Source: Alphaproteobacteria bacterium | Lineage (GTDB): Bacteria; Pseudomonadota; Alphaproteobacteria; UBA2136; UBA6156 | Reading direction: 5' to 3' | Assembly: GCA_027489415.1 (NCBI GenBank) | Contig: JAIXZU010000127.1 | Location: forward strand, 1-37,817 | Length of the DNA stretch: 37,817 nucleotides | Shown here: in pieces, positions 1-7,409 of the stretch | How positions within the stretch are numbered: the first letter of the stretch is position 1 | Layout of the letters: every line of letters begins with the position of its first letter | Notes under the pieces: model-generated | Seen by the model: the letters and a program-made list of their open reading frames with translations, nothing else | The model's database searches: none | What the model was told of the DNA's origin: nothing | Made by a program: the position numbers and the translations under genes

Positions 1-10
1 AACGGCGCAT
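1..10. repeat. Terminal direct repeat, left copy
   Basis: The first ten bases, AACGGCGCAT, are identical to the last ten bases of the window. Dropping one copy joins the two parts of the tail tube gene in frame. Joining without dropping it brings a stop codon after twelve codons. This is therefore leftover overlap from a circular or circularly permuted assembly, not a biological end. Confidence 0.85.
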
Positions 11-1061
11 TAACTGAGCTGTTACCCTCCATGCGCAATAGCAAGCTGCTATCCAGCTCATTTGCAAAAGAGGCATAATCCACCGCATCCTCTTTCAGCA
101 GTGTGACGCTGCCGGTAATGGCCAGTGTGCCGGTAAAAATATCGGCCACAAGCGTGCTGCCCACCACATTGGGTGCGTCGCCACCAATATCAATATTGAT
201 GCTTGCGCCGGTCACCACGGCTTTGCGGGTGCCACCCAGCATCACCAAGCCCGTGGGGCCACTTAGCAGCGGCTGGTTTTCGGCAGCGGCGGGCGACGTA
301 AAATACGGCGCGGCGCTGGTCTCATAAAGTTTTACATCACGGGCCATAGCGGTGAAGTTGGCCGTGACCGCGCCTTCGGTGTTGGCCTGCAAAGCCGCGC
401 GCACAATCCGCGCCTCGGTAAACAGCTCGCTAAAATCGTTGGTGTCATGATAGCGCTCAAAGGCAAATTTACGTGCCGTGGGCGCGCTGGTGGGCGCAAT
501 CAGCTTGCGGCCAACGCGCACCACACTAAAGCTGGTGTCCGCGCTTTGCGTGGTGGGTGCCGGAAAAACCGTCGCCGTCACGCCCGACAGCGCGGTAATC
601 ACAAAGTTTTGCGCATTATTGGCCGTGGCACTCATATTGCTAAAACGAATAGTGTCACCTACGCGGAAGCCCTGCAGCACCCAAGTGCTGGCCGCCACCG
701 TAAAGGTGCTAGCGGCATTGTCGGCCGCACAGCTGGTAAATTCTGTGTTGCTGCGGGTGATGCTGGCCGCCCATGTGCCGCGCAGCAGCGCCTCAAAAAA
801 ATCTTGGTAAGTTTTTGGCGATAGCTCGGTCGCAATTTCCAGCTCACCACGGCGGCCTTGCAAACGCATATCGGCCACTTGCCGGTCGGTGCGGCGCTCG
901 GCGCTCACAAAGCTGCCACGGCGCAAACCACCGCTCGAGGTCAGGCGGCGCAGCATCTGCCCGCCGCTGGTGCCGGGCAGCTCATCAACCGTGGGCACAA
1001 TCGCGCCGCTGGCATAGGCTTTATAGCGCATTTCAATGCCAACATTTTCTTGGATAGACAT
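1..1061 (-). CDS. Major tail tube protein, N-terminal part (gene continues at the right edge)
   Basis: This is the first 353 codons of a 408-residue protein completed by the segment at the right edge. It begins MSIQENVGIEMRYKA and has the small, beta-rich, Ala/Thr/Gly-rich make-up of siphophage tail tube subunits (Phage_tube_2-like). Such subunits stack as rings to form the conduit for DNA. The start is the ATG at 1061, preceded by GGAGAG. It lies just downstream of the tail terminator gene and just upstream of the tail assembly chaperones, the usual place for the tube gene. It is open to the edge only because the circle was cut inside it. The assignment rests on size, position and fold-like composition rather than a catalytic motif. 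Confidence 0.8.
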   Translation of the reverse strand, partial: MSIQENVGIEMRYKAYASGAIVPTVDELPGTSGGQMLRRLTSSGGLRRGSFVSAERRTDRQVADMRLQGRRGELEIATELSPKTYQDFFEALLRGTWAASITRSNTEFTSCAADNAASTFTVAASTWVLQGFRVGDTIRFSNMSATANNAQNFVITALSGVTATVFPAPTTQSADTSFSVVRVGRKLIAPTSAPTARKFAFERYHDTNDFSELFTEARIVRAALQANTEGAVTANFTAMARDVKLYETSAAPYFTSPAAAENQPLLSGPTGLVMLGGTRKAVVTGASINIDIGGDAPNVVGSTLVADIFTGTLAITGSVTLLKEDAVDYASFANELDSSLLLRMEGNSSVNAP

Positions 1062-1082
1062 TTCACTCTCCTGTTTTTTGGG

Positions 1083-1496
1083 TTAATCGTTTGAATAAAA
1101 ACTGAACGGCACGCCAAGCGTCACGCGCTGCCATGCACCATCGGGTGTGGTATCGCTGGGGTAGGTGCTGGGCGCGCCATAGCGCACCCCGCCAACAATC
1201 TGCCCACGGAATATGGCCGCCAAGGCAGTGGCATGCTGATAGGCCAGCGTCAGGCCATCTTGCGCACGCACAAAAACATGCAGCATAAAAACGCCGGTGC
1301 CCTGGTAAAGTTTGGCAGCGCCACCCACAGCCGCAATGCGCTCAAGCGAACCGGCAAAATCAAAACCAACCCATGCGGCATTCACCGCGCTCACATCGGG
1401 TGGCGTAAATGGCTCGTTTGGCCATGCAATGCTGGTGGTCGTCCATTGTGCAGTAAGCCGCGCGCGAATGGCAGCCAAAGCATCAGCAACATCCAT
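1083..1496 (-). CDS. Tail terminator-like minor tail protein (DUF4128-like)
   Basis: A 137-residue protein starting MDVADALAAIRARL, with alternating beta strands in the middle (VGFDFAGS, VFMLHVFVRA) and a conserved-looking end in SFYSND. The size, the N-terminal helix that begins like a domain for a short interval of sequence, and the position between the gp10-like neck protein and the tail tube gene match phage tail terminators of the DUF4128 and gpU-like type. These proteins cap the growing tail tube and dock it to the head. The ATG has GAGGTG seven bases upstream. Only 21 bases separate it from the tail tube gene. The family call is from memory of the pattern and needs a profile search. 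Confidence 0.6.
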   Translation of the reverse strand: MDVADALAAIRARLTAQWTTTSIAWPNEPFTPPDVSAVNAAWVGFDFAGSLERIAAVGGAAKLYQGTGVFMLHVFVRAQDGLTLAYQHATALAAIFRGQIVGGVRYGAPSTYPSDTTPDGAWQRVTLGVPFSFYSND

Positions 1497-1505
1497 GTCG
1501 CACCT

Positions 1506-2132
1506 CTATTGCCATTTCGGGCGGATTATCAAACTCGGCCAGCGGTCGCCCGATACATTGCCCGCGCGCCCGCCCAGCAATTGCCCATTCGCCACGCCAC
1601 TAAAATTAAATTCAATGTGGGCCAAATAGCGGTATTTCTGCAATTTCAGCGCCTCGGCCACAATCTGATAAACACCATTCGGCGCTTGCGCTTTGCTGCT
1701 GCCATATTCTAAACGGCGCGCATAGGGCGCAAGGTTGGTTATAATAATCTCGCGGCCAAAGGGTCGCTCGGCCAAGTTCTGCACGCGGTCGCCATCAACA
1801 AAAATCGTATGGCTCTCAGCATAGACGGGTGCGGGTGCGCCCGCTTTGCGGTCACGTGGGCTGGCCATGCCAAGCAATTTAAGCGCGGCCTCGGCCACCT
1901 CCGTGCCATAATCAAAACGCGCCAGCAGCACCGTGCGGGCGCTGTCCAGCTGCTCACTCACCACCCCATCAACACGCGTTTCAATTTTAGCGGCAGTGCC
2001 ACTGCGCGCCTTAGCCGCATCAGCAATCTTTTGCCGCGTCTCACGAAACAGCTTAATCGCCTCAGCTCTTGCCTGTGCCGCAAACTCCTGCGGCGCTTGT
2101 CGCAGCGCTTTGGCATAATCGCGGGTGTTCAT
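1506..2132 (-). CDS. HK97 gp10-like neck/tail-completion protein
   Basis: A 208-residue protein. The N-terminal third is helical and charged (residues 1-60). The segment near residues 130-150 contains YARRLEYGSSKAQAP followed by G and a hydrophobic stretch. That is the recognisable signature of HK97 gp10-type proteins, which join the head-completion complex to the tail. The start codon overlaps the stop of the upstream adaptor gene (ATGA), implying coupled translation. The C-terminus (RWPSLIIRPKWQ) is unusually long for the family, which commonly has 120-180 residues. It works with the connector, adaptor and terminator encoded on either side. Confidence 0.65.
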   Translation of the reverse strand: MNTRDYAKALRQAPQEFAAQARAEAIKLFRETRQKIADAAKARSGTAAKIETRVDGVVSEQLDSARTVLLARFDYGTEVAEAALKLLGMASPRDRKAGAPAPVYAESHTIFVDGDRVQNLAERPFGREIIITNLAPYARRLEYGSSKAQAPNGVYQIVAEALKLQKYRYLAHIEFNFSGVANGQLLGGRAGNVSGDRWPSLIIRPKWQ

Positions 2133-2473
2133 CCGCGTATGCTCAGCAAATAAAACACAGCGGCCTTCGCCAAATAAAGTGGCTCCACCTGCTCAATGCG
2201 GTGTGCTTGCCCGTCAATCACCACAAAATCGCCAACCTTGGGTGCGTCTGGCCATGCGGCCGCGGCAAGGTCACGCGCGGTCACGCGCACCGTGCGGTGG
2301 TGCTGCACTGTTGTGCCTTGCAAGCCGGTGGCGCTTTGGGTGCGCACAAAGCCGGGCAAGAGCACCGTTGTTGCGCTGGCGCTGCCACCAGTGCCGGTAA
2401 TGCGCCGCAAGCCAATGCTGCGCGCGGCGCGGCCTAAAAAGCTGGTCAGCCGGTTCTGATTAAGCGGGGTCAT
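2129..2473 (-). CDS. Head-tail adaptor / head closure protein
   Basis: A 114-residue small beta protein between the gp6-like connector and the gp10-like neck protein. That is where siphophages encode the stopper that closes the packaged head. Visible features are a basic N-terminus (SFLGRAARSIGLRR), a central Gly/Ser/Thr-rich region, and a C-terminal strand pattern with PKVGDFVVIDGQAHRIEQVE. That pattern is typical of the barrel of head closure proteins. It overlaps its neighbours by four bases on each side, so it belongs to the coupled head-tail joining block. Function comes mainly from position and size. Confidence 0.55.
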   Translation of the reverse strand: MTPLNQNRLTSFLGRAARSIGLRRITGTGGSASATTVLLPGFVRTQSATGLQGTTVQHHRTVRVTARDLAAAAWPDAPKVGDFVVIDGQAHRIEQVEPLYLAKAAVFYLLSIRG

Positions 2474-3120
2474 ATTTCAATACGGCGATAGGGTTGCAAA
2501 AGTTGAGCGGCCATGGGCGGCAAAGCGGCTTGCGTCACGGCATCGGCATAGCTGGCGCTGCCTACACCCTCCACGCTTTCCGAGCGCAGGGCAGGGTCGC
2601 GGCCAAGGCCACCATGCAGCGCCTTTAAAACTTCAAGGCAGGCGCTTTCAATTTCTTGTGGCAAAGTGCGGGTCGATTGGTCGGGCAGGCGATAACCCGC
2701 CACATAATTCACCACCAGCTTGCGGCCGCGCCAATATGTGCGCGCATCGCTCGATAGGCGGTATAAAAACCCACCCATGCCATCAAGCTCATAATCGCTG
2801 GCTGCTAGCGCTGTGCCATCAAGCGTCACGCTCACAATTTGCGTCACCGGCCACCGCGCCAAGGCTACGTGCGTAGCATAAATGGGTGGCTCGGCAAGGC
2901 GTGTGGGTGTGCTGTCGCGGAATAATTCACTCACCGTCTCTTGCGCAAAAATGCGCTGGCAATAATTTTCGCAGGCAGCGCTGGCCAGCGGCAGCAGTGC
3001 ATTGAGGCGCGCATCATCGCTATTGTCGCTGGCCACAAGGCCAATCGCCATGCGCGCATTGGCGAGGGTCGCCAAATTACGCACGGTTGCGGCCGTGGTG
3101 ACTGTAACAATGCTGCTCAT
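2470..3120 (-). CDS. Head-tail connector, gp6/phiE125 gp8-like
   Basis: A 216-residue protein with the N-terminal all-helical domain of gp6-type connectors. ARMAIGLVASDNSDDARLNA is followed by LLPLASAACENYCQRIF, the usual pattern for this family, in which a helical bundle covers the dimensions of the portal ring. After residue 80 come beta-rich segments (PVTQIVSVTLDGTAL, GRKLVVNYVAGY) and a last helical part, as in the phiE125 gp8 subfamily. It would form a dodecameric ring below the portal as the first head-completion protein. The following gene starts inside its stop codon. Confidence 0.75.
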   Translation of the reverse strand: MSSIVTVTTAATVRNLATLANARMAIGLVASDNSDDARLNALLPLASAACENYCQRIFAQETVSELFRDSTPTRLAEPPIYATHVALARWPVTQIVSVTLDGTALAASDYELDGMGGFLYRLSSDARTYWRGRKLVVNYVAGYRLPDQSTRTLPQEIESACLEVLKALHGGLGRDPALRSESVEGVGSASYADAVTQAALPPMAAQLLQPYRRIEI

Positions 3121-3134
3121 GCGCGCCTCTTATG

Positions 3135-3407
3135 CTATTTGCGCTTTTTGGGCGCAGCTGTTGCATTATCTGCAACAGCTGGTTGCTGGGCTGCATCTGG
3201 CGCAGCAGCGTCAGGCGTGCCATCAGCGGGCGCTGGTGGCGCAGGCGGCGGGGCTGGCAGCTCTGCCGCAGAGGGTTGGGTTGCACCAAATAACACAGCA
3301 TAGCCTTGCGCAATCAGCCGTTCGGCCACGGGCGCGTCAAAGCCCGCAACTTCATTGGCGTTATACGGGCCATTGCTGCGCGTAAATTTAACAATAACTT
3401 TGCTCAT
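3135..3407 (-). CDS. Small virion-region protein with Pro/Ala-rich tail
   Basis: A 90-residue protein of unknown function between the decoration-like gene and the gp6-like connector. Residues 1-45 (MSKVIVKFTRSNGPYNANEV and on) look like a compact domain with a beta strand and a helix. Residues 50-90 are a low-complexity tail rich in Ala and Pro that ends in Lys/Arg. Phages of this layout often carry such a small protein after the capsid gene, but its role is not established. It could be a minor head protein or an assembly factor. The upstream ATG follows a GGAG-like sequence. Confidence 0.6.
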   Translation of the reverse strand: MSKVIVKFTRSNGPYNANEVAGFDAPVAERLIAQGYAVLFGATQPSAAELPAPPPAPPAPADGTPDAAAPDAAQQPAVADNATAAPKKRK

Positions 3408-3417
3408 GGTTTACTCC

Positions 3418-3828
3418 TTAGGCTGGGTTCACATTGCGGCCACCAAGCACGGCGGTGGCGGCAACAATGCTGGCGGGCGTGCCACCAGTGGGGTCGGCAT
3501 CAACCACCAAGCGCACATAGCGCTTAGCCGAGCTGAGGTTGGCAGGCACCTCAAAGGCACCGCTGGGGTTGGTGCCGGTCAGATTGACAGTTACGGTTGT
3601 GCCATAATTGGCCCAGCCAGTGCTGCCATCGGCGCTGTCCTGCCAGCGGCCGGTAATGGTGCCGCCGGTAACACCGCCAGAGGTGCTATAGGCCACCACG
3701 CCAGCACCGCTAAGAAAGCCTTGGCGGTCGATGGATGCGCCGTTTTGGTCACTGCCAGTGCCCGCCACGGGGGCAAGGCTGTGTCGCACCGTTATTGTGG
3801 CTGATGTGTCACGATCTAATGCAGTCAT
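3418..3828 (-). CDS. Probable capsid decoration/stabilisation protein
   Basis: A 136-residue protein starting at the ATG at 3828, chosen because AAGGAGAAGTAAC lies just before it; upstream in-frame codons lack such a site. It starts MTALDRDTSATITVRHSL and is rich in Ser, Thr, Gly and Ala with alternating beta strands, e.g. RYVRLVVDADPTGGTPA. Small all-beta proteins directly after the major capsid gene in HK97-type phages are commonly decoration or stabilising subunits on the capsid surface. No sequence motif proves this. It may also be a fibre-like head protein. Confidence 0.5.
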   Translation of the reverse strand: MTALDRDTSATITVRHSLAPVAGTGSDQNGASIDRQGFLSGAGVVAYSTSGGVTGGTITGRWQDSADGSTGWANYGTTVTVNLTGTNPSGAFEVPANLSSAKRYVRLVVDADPTGGTPASIVAATAVLGGRNVNPA

Positions 3829-3890
3829 GTTACTTCTCCTTGGTTTTAAGATTTTTGGCCGCGCCCACAATCAGGCGCGGCCATTGTTTT

Positions 3891-5177
3891 TTAGGCCCAC
3901 TTCACGCCGGTCAGCACAGCTGCAGCGGCGGCATGGCGCAGACCGCAATCATGCTCAACCACAGCTTTAATCACCACCTCGTCACGCGAGTAGGCGTTGC
4001 GCTGGTTGCCATTATCGACATAGCCGGCGCTATCGCTGGTCTCAATGCGGATGCCGGGCACTTGGCCAATCACAAAATGCGCAAAGTCCACGAGATAAAG
4101 CTCGCTTTCATCGCTGCCGCCACCAAGGTTGGTGGGGATTTGCGTTGTCAGCGCATAGGGGAAGCCCTGCCATGTTTTACGTGTGGTCATCTCATTGGCA
4201 TAAACAAGGTTGCCAGCGGTATCAGCTAAGTTAAGCAAATACTGCTCGGTGCGTGGCGCCATAATCCAGCCGGGGCGGCGCATTTGCACATTTGCGTTTT
4301 TAAGGGCCAAGATAATCTTGCCCACATCCGTGCGGGTATTGACAAGGTTCACTGTGGCATTAGCCGCAATGATATTTGCTGATAGCGCAAGGTTACGCAA
4401 ACCAATCGGTGTGTCCTGTGCGCCATCGCCGCGAATGAGAGCAAGGTCGCTGCGCTGGGCAATTGCCGCAATCAGGTCTTCCTGCACAATGCGGTCAACG
4501 CTAACACTGGCACTGCCCAACAGCTCTTTCGAGACAGGCACCAATGCCGCCAGTTTTTTGGCCACCAATTTTACCTGCCTAAGGTCTGGCGCTGTTTTGG
4601 CAATATCGGCTTGCTCAGCAATATAAGAGGCTGAGGCACCGTTATTAAAACCATTCAGCGTCAGGTTGCGCTGCGGCATATCAATCAGCGTCGGGTTGAG
4701 CTGCATCACGGCCGAGGCTGGGCGCAGCAATTCAATAAAATCAGTGCTAATGGCTTCGGGCACTAAAAAGCCGCCGGAAACGCCAGTCTGCGTGCCAAGC
4801 GCCGCCGCAATTTCGGCATCGCCAAACACACTATCGGCATAATGTGCGGCCTCGCGGGCAATGCCCTTGCCGGCCGCAATAGCGCGCACGAAGCGGCCAA
4901 TTTTGCCGCCCTGGTCAGCCGCAGCGCGTGGCTGGGCTGGCACCGTGCTGCGTAAACCGCTCGATACCGGCTGTGCCAGCGCGGCCTTGCGGCGCTCGAC
5001 ATCTTCGGCAGCTTTAAGTGTTGCTTCTAGGTTTTCAATTTCCGTCTTGGTGGCGGCAAAGCTCGCGGCTTGCTCGGCTGTCATGCCTTCGCCTGCTTCG
5101 GCCGAGGCGGCAATCACCGCCTCTAATTCGCTCATTTTTGCTGCAATTTTCTCGCGCAGCGCATTTAGCTTGCTCAT
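3891..5177 (-). CDS. Major capsid protein, HK97 fold with fused delta domain
   Basis: A 428-residue capsid protein. The start is the ATG at 5177, preceded by AAGGAG; an in-frame upstream extension of ten codons lacks this signal. Residues 1-100 form a highly charged Ala-rich coiled coil, the delta (scaffold) domain cut off during maturation. After a flexible segment, the HK97 core begins around residues 115-140 with DAEIAAALGTQTGVSGGFLV, a recognised start of the phage capsid family. The P-domain and A-domain region includes YLVDFAHFVIGQ and the end DEVVIKAVVEHDCGL. The neighbouring S49 protease gene, 78 bases upstream, presumably encodes the maturation enzyme. Confidence 0.9.
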   Translation of the reverse strand: MSKLNALREKIAAKMSELEAVIAASAEAGEGMTAEQAASFAATKTEIENLEATLKAAEDVERRKAALAQPVSSGLRSTVPAQPRAAADQGGKIGRFVRAIAAGKGIAREAAHYADSVFGDAEIAAALGTQTGVSGGFLVPEAISTDFIELLRPASAVMQLNPTLIDMPQRNLTLNGFNNGASASYIAEQADIAKTAPDLRQVKLVAKKLAALVPVSKELLGSASVSVDRIVQEDLIAAIAQRSDLALIRGDGAQDTPIGLRNLALSANIIAANATVNLVNTRTDVGKIILALKNANVQMRRPGWIMAPRTEQYLLNLADTAGNLVYANEMTTRKTWQGFPYALTTQIPTNLGGGSDESELYLVDFAHFVIGQVPGIRIETSDSAGYVDNGNQRNAYSRDEVVIKAVVEHDCGLRHAAAAAVLTGVKWA

Positions 5178-5254
5178 TTTACATCTCCTTGCTTGGTCAA
5201 AAAACACCGCCCAGAATGGTGCGGCGCTATATCCAGCACTGCGCTGGTATTTTT

Positions 5255-6166
5255 TTAGTGGCGTATCTGCCGCAATTGCGCCAATTGCAGCGCCGCAAAT
5301 TCGGCGCGGGCGCGGCCAAGGCTGACACTACCGGCCGCAGCGCCGGCGCTTGTTACGGCGCGGCGCTCAGCCATAAAACTGGCATAGCTCTGCACCGCAT
5401 CGGCCATGCCCAGCGCGGCCGCAGCCTTGCCAACACGCACGCCGCCTTGGCCAAATTGTGTTGCGACCGCCTCAGGCGCAAGGCCACGCGCTGCAGCCAC
5501 ATCTTGCAAAAACAACCGCTCAATCTCATCAAGCGCGGCGCGCAGCTCAGCGCTGCCAGCGTCAGTGGTGGGGTCGGGCGATTTGTTTGGCGCGTTGCTG
5601 CTGGTAATTGTCACGCCCATCTCGCCATACATATCGGGCTCAATTTGCTTAGCTGTGGCCATCAGCACGCCGATGCTGCCCAAAATCGCGGTAGGCTCAA
5701 TCACAATGCGGCTGGCGCCACAGGCCACCCAATAGGCCGCGCTGCAACCCATGCCACCAATAAAAGCGTAAAGTGGTTTTTGGCGTGCCGCCTCGCGGGC
5801 CATGGCAGTAAAGCCGGGCAAGCCATGCGGGCTGCCGCCACCGCTGTCAATGTGCAGCACAATCTCGCGCACCTCTTTGTCGGCCAGCGCGGTGCTAAGG
5901 TCACGCGCCACATTTTCCAAAGCGGTGCCGCCGACATAGCGCAAAAAGCGGCTGTCGGTTGGCATTAAATAGCCCATCACCGGAATGCTGGCCACGCCGC
6001 GCTCGCTTTTCATCTGGCGGCGGGGCGGGGCGCGGGCTTCGTCCAAATCTTCGGCGGCCGCTTCAAGGTGCAACAACGCCTGCACAAATTCAGGCCGCGC
6101 GGCCAGCAATGGCTGGTCGGCAATGAGATGCAAAAAGGGCTTAATCTTCGGCGTCGTCTTGGTCAT
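5255..6166 (-). CDS. Prohead protease, S49 (SppA/ClpP-like) family
   Basis: A 303-residue serine peptidase of family S49, the type that cleaves scaffold and delta domains from the immature capsid. Conserved motifs are IDSGGGSPHG near residue 107; GMGCSAAYWVACGA, with the likely nucleophile Ser142; TAILGSIGV near 159; and the probable catalytic lysine Lys195 in NAPNKSP. The N-terminal 50 residues are charged and may act as a targeting segment, and the Ala-rich C-terminal 60 residues may help scaffolding. The gene starts inside the 3' end of the portal gene (26-base overlap) with GAGG ten bases upstream, so its translation is coupled to portal synthesis. Confidence 0.9.
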   Translation of the reverse strand: MTKTTPKIKPFLHLIADQPLLAARPEFVQALLHLEAAAEDLDEARAPPRRQMKSERGVASIPVMGYLMPTDSRFLRYVGGTALENVARDLSTALADKEVREIVLHIDSGGGSPHGLPGFTAMAREAARQKPLYAFIGGMGCSAAYWVACGASRIVIEPTAILGSIGVLMATAKQIEPDMYGEMGVTITSSNAPNKSPDPTTDAGSAELRAALDEIERLFLQDVAAARGLAPEAVATQFGQGGVRVGKAAAALGMADAVQSYASFMAERRAVTSAGAAAGSVSLGRARAEFAALQLAQLRQIRH

Positions 6167-7400
6167 CTTCGGCCTCGCTGGGTGCGGGTTTTGGTGTGGG
6201 CTTATTAGGGGGTGGTGAGGTTTTCAGCGATTGCTGCAGCGCATCGCTGGCCTTGGTCATATTCAGCGGAATTAAATACGCATCCCCGCCGTCAATTTTA
6301 TTCATGTTTTCCTTCACCCGAATATCATTCGCGCTCAGCCAGCCATTTTGGCGGCCAATCGCATAGGCCTGATAGCGGCTTAATAAATCAGCCATCACCA
6401 GCGCATCGGTCACAAACTCGGCATAAATCTTTTCGTTCGCGGCCAGCAGCTTATGGTTTATTTCTTGGGTAATCCGCACCAGCCATGGGGCAATGCAATC
6501 CGACAAAAATTCGCGGCTTTGATGTTCGATGTTGCTAAAGGTGGCGCGCGACAAATCGCCGACCTTGTGCGGTGGCACACGAAACAGCGCCGCAATCTCA
6601 GTCCGCGTCAGCTGGCGCGTTTGCAAATACTGCATATCGTCGTTGGTCATCTGTAACGGCACAATGTCCATGCCATTATCTAAAATCATGTTTTTGCCGG
6701 CATTGGCTGCGCCCTGATAGGCGGCTGCAAACTGATCGCGCAGGCGCTTAAAGCTAGGCTCGTCAAGCTTGTTCGGCACTTTAACGGCCGTGGCCGGGCG
6801 CGCCGCATTGCCCAGCAGCGCTGCGGCATGACGACCTGCGGCCTTCGCTTCACCCAATGTCTGGCGGTGATAGGCAATCGGGTTCAGCCCCACATAGCCC
6901 TCAGCAATTGATAGGCCCTTAAAGTGCAAAATATCTTCGGCCAAATAAGTGATGCCGCTGGGCCGGTGATGATAAAAAATCTCGCTTTCAAAACTCAGCA
7001 CTTCCACATCATCTGGCGCAAGCGGCAACAGCGCTGTGGTGACGCCACTCGCATCACGCCGGATAAACCAATAAGCATTGCCGCGCAGCAACAAGTGCAG
7101 CACCGTCAGGCTTTTCCATTCGGCTTCACCCATCCACGGGTTTGGGCGCTTTAGCAATTTGCGCACAGGGTGACTATAATCGCGGGTGCGGCTATCGTCG
7201 GGACCCACCTTAAACACATGCAGCGGCAGCACCGATATTGTGTCAGCAATCACGCGCACGCATGCATAAACGGTCGATATTTCCAGCGCATTATCGGCGT
7301 TGATATATTCGCCCGCATTGGTGGGATAGCCACCTTGCGCAGCAATGCCAAGGCCTTGCTGTGTGGTGTTGCTGTTAAATAATTTTTTCCAAAAGCCCAT
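6141..7400 (-). CDS. Portal protein, HK97 gp3 family
   Basis: A 419-residue phage portal (PF04860 type) that forms the dodecameric DNA gate at one capsid vertex. The sequence has the family order: VYACVRVIADTISVLPLHVF near residue 45; PNPWMGEAEWKSLTVLHLLL near 90; a long core with GLSIAEGYVGLNPIAYHRQT near 165; and RTEIAALFRVPPHKVGDL near 270, a hallmark of these portals. The final 40 residues are Pro- and acid-rich (SEAEDDQDDAED), a flexible tail. It is ten bases from the terminase gene, with a GAGG site before the ATG. Confidence 0.93.
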   Translation of the reverse strand: MGFWKKLFNSNTTQQGLGIAAQGGYPTNAGEYINADNALEISTVYACVRVIADTISVLPLHVFKVGPDDSRTRDYSHPVRKLLKRPNPWMGEAEWKSLTVLHLLLRGNAYWFIRRDASGVTTALLPLAPDDVEVLSFESEIFYHHRPSGITYLAEDILHFKGLSIAEGYVGLNPIAYHRQTLGEAKAAGRHAAALLGNAARPATAVKVPNKLDEPSFKRLRDQFAAAYQGAANAGKNMILDNGMDIVPLQMTNDDMQYLQTRQLTRTEIAALFRVPPHKVGDLSRATFSNIEHQSREFLSDCIAPWLVRITQEINHKLLAANEKIYAEFVTDALVMADLLSRYQAYAIGRQNGWLSANDIRVKENMNKIDGGDAYLIPLNMTKASDALQQSLKTSPPPNKPTPKPAPSEAEDDQDDAED

Positions 7401-7409
7401 ATGCCGGCC

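Noticed and set aside
1..10. Long terminal repeat or cos end
   Set aside because: Only ten bases are shared, and they lie in the middle of the tail tube gene; this is assembly overlap.
447..824. Plus-strand reading frames opposite the structural genes
   Set aside because: They lie antisense to clear structural genes, have Arg/Ala/His-biased composition of shadow frames, and lack ribosome binding sites.
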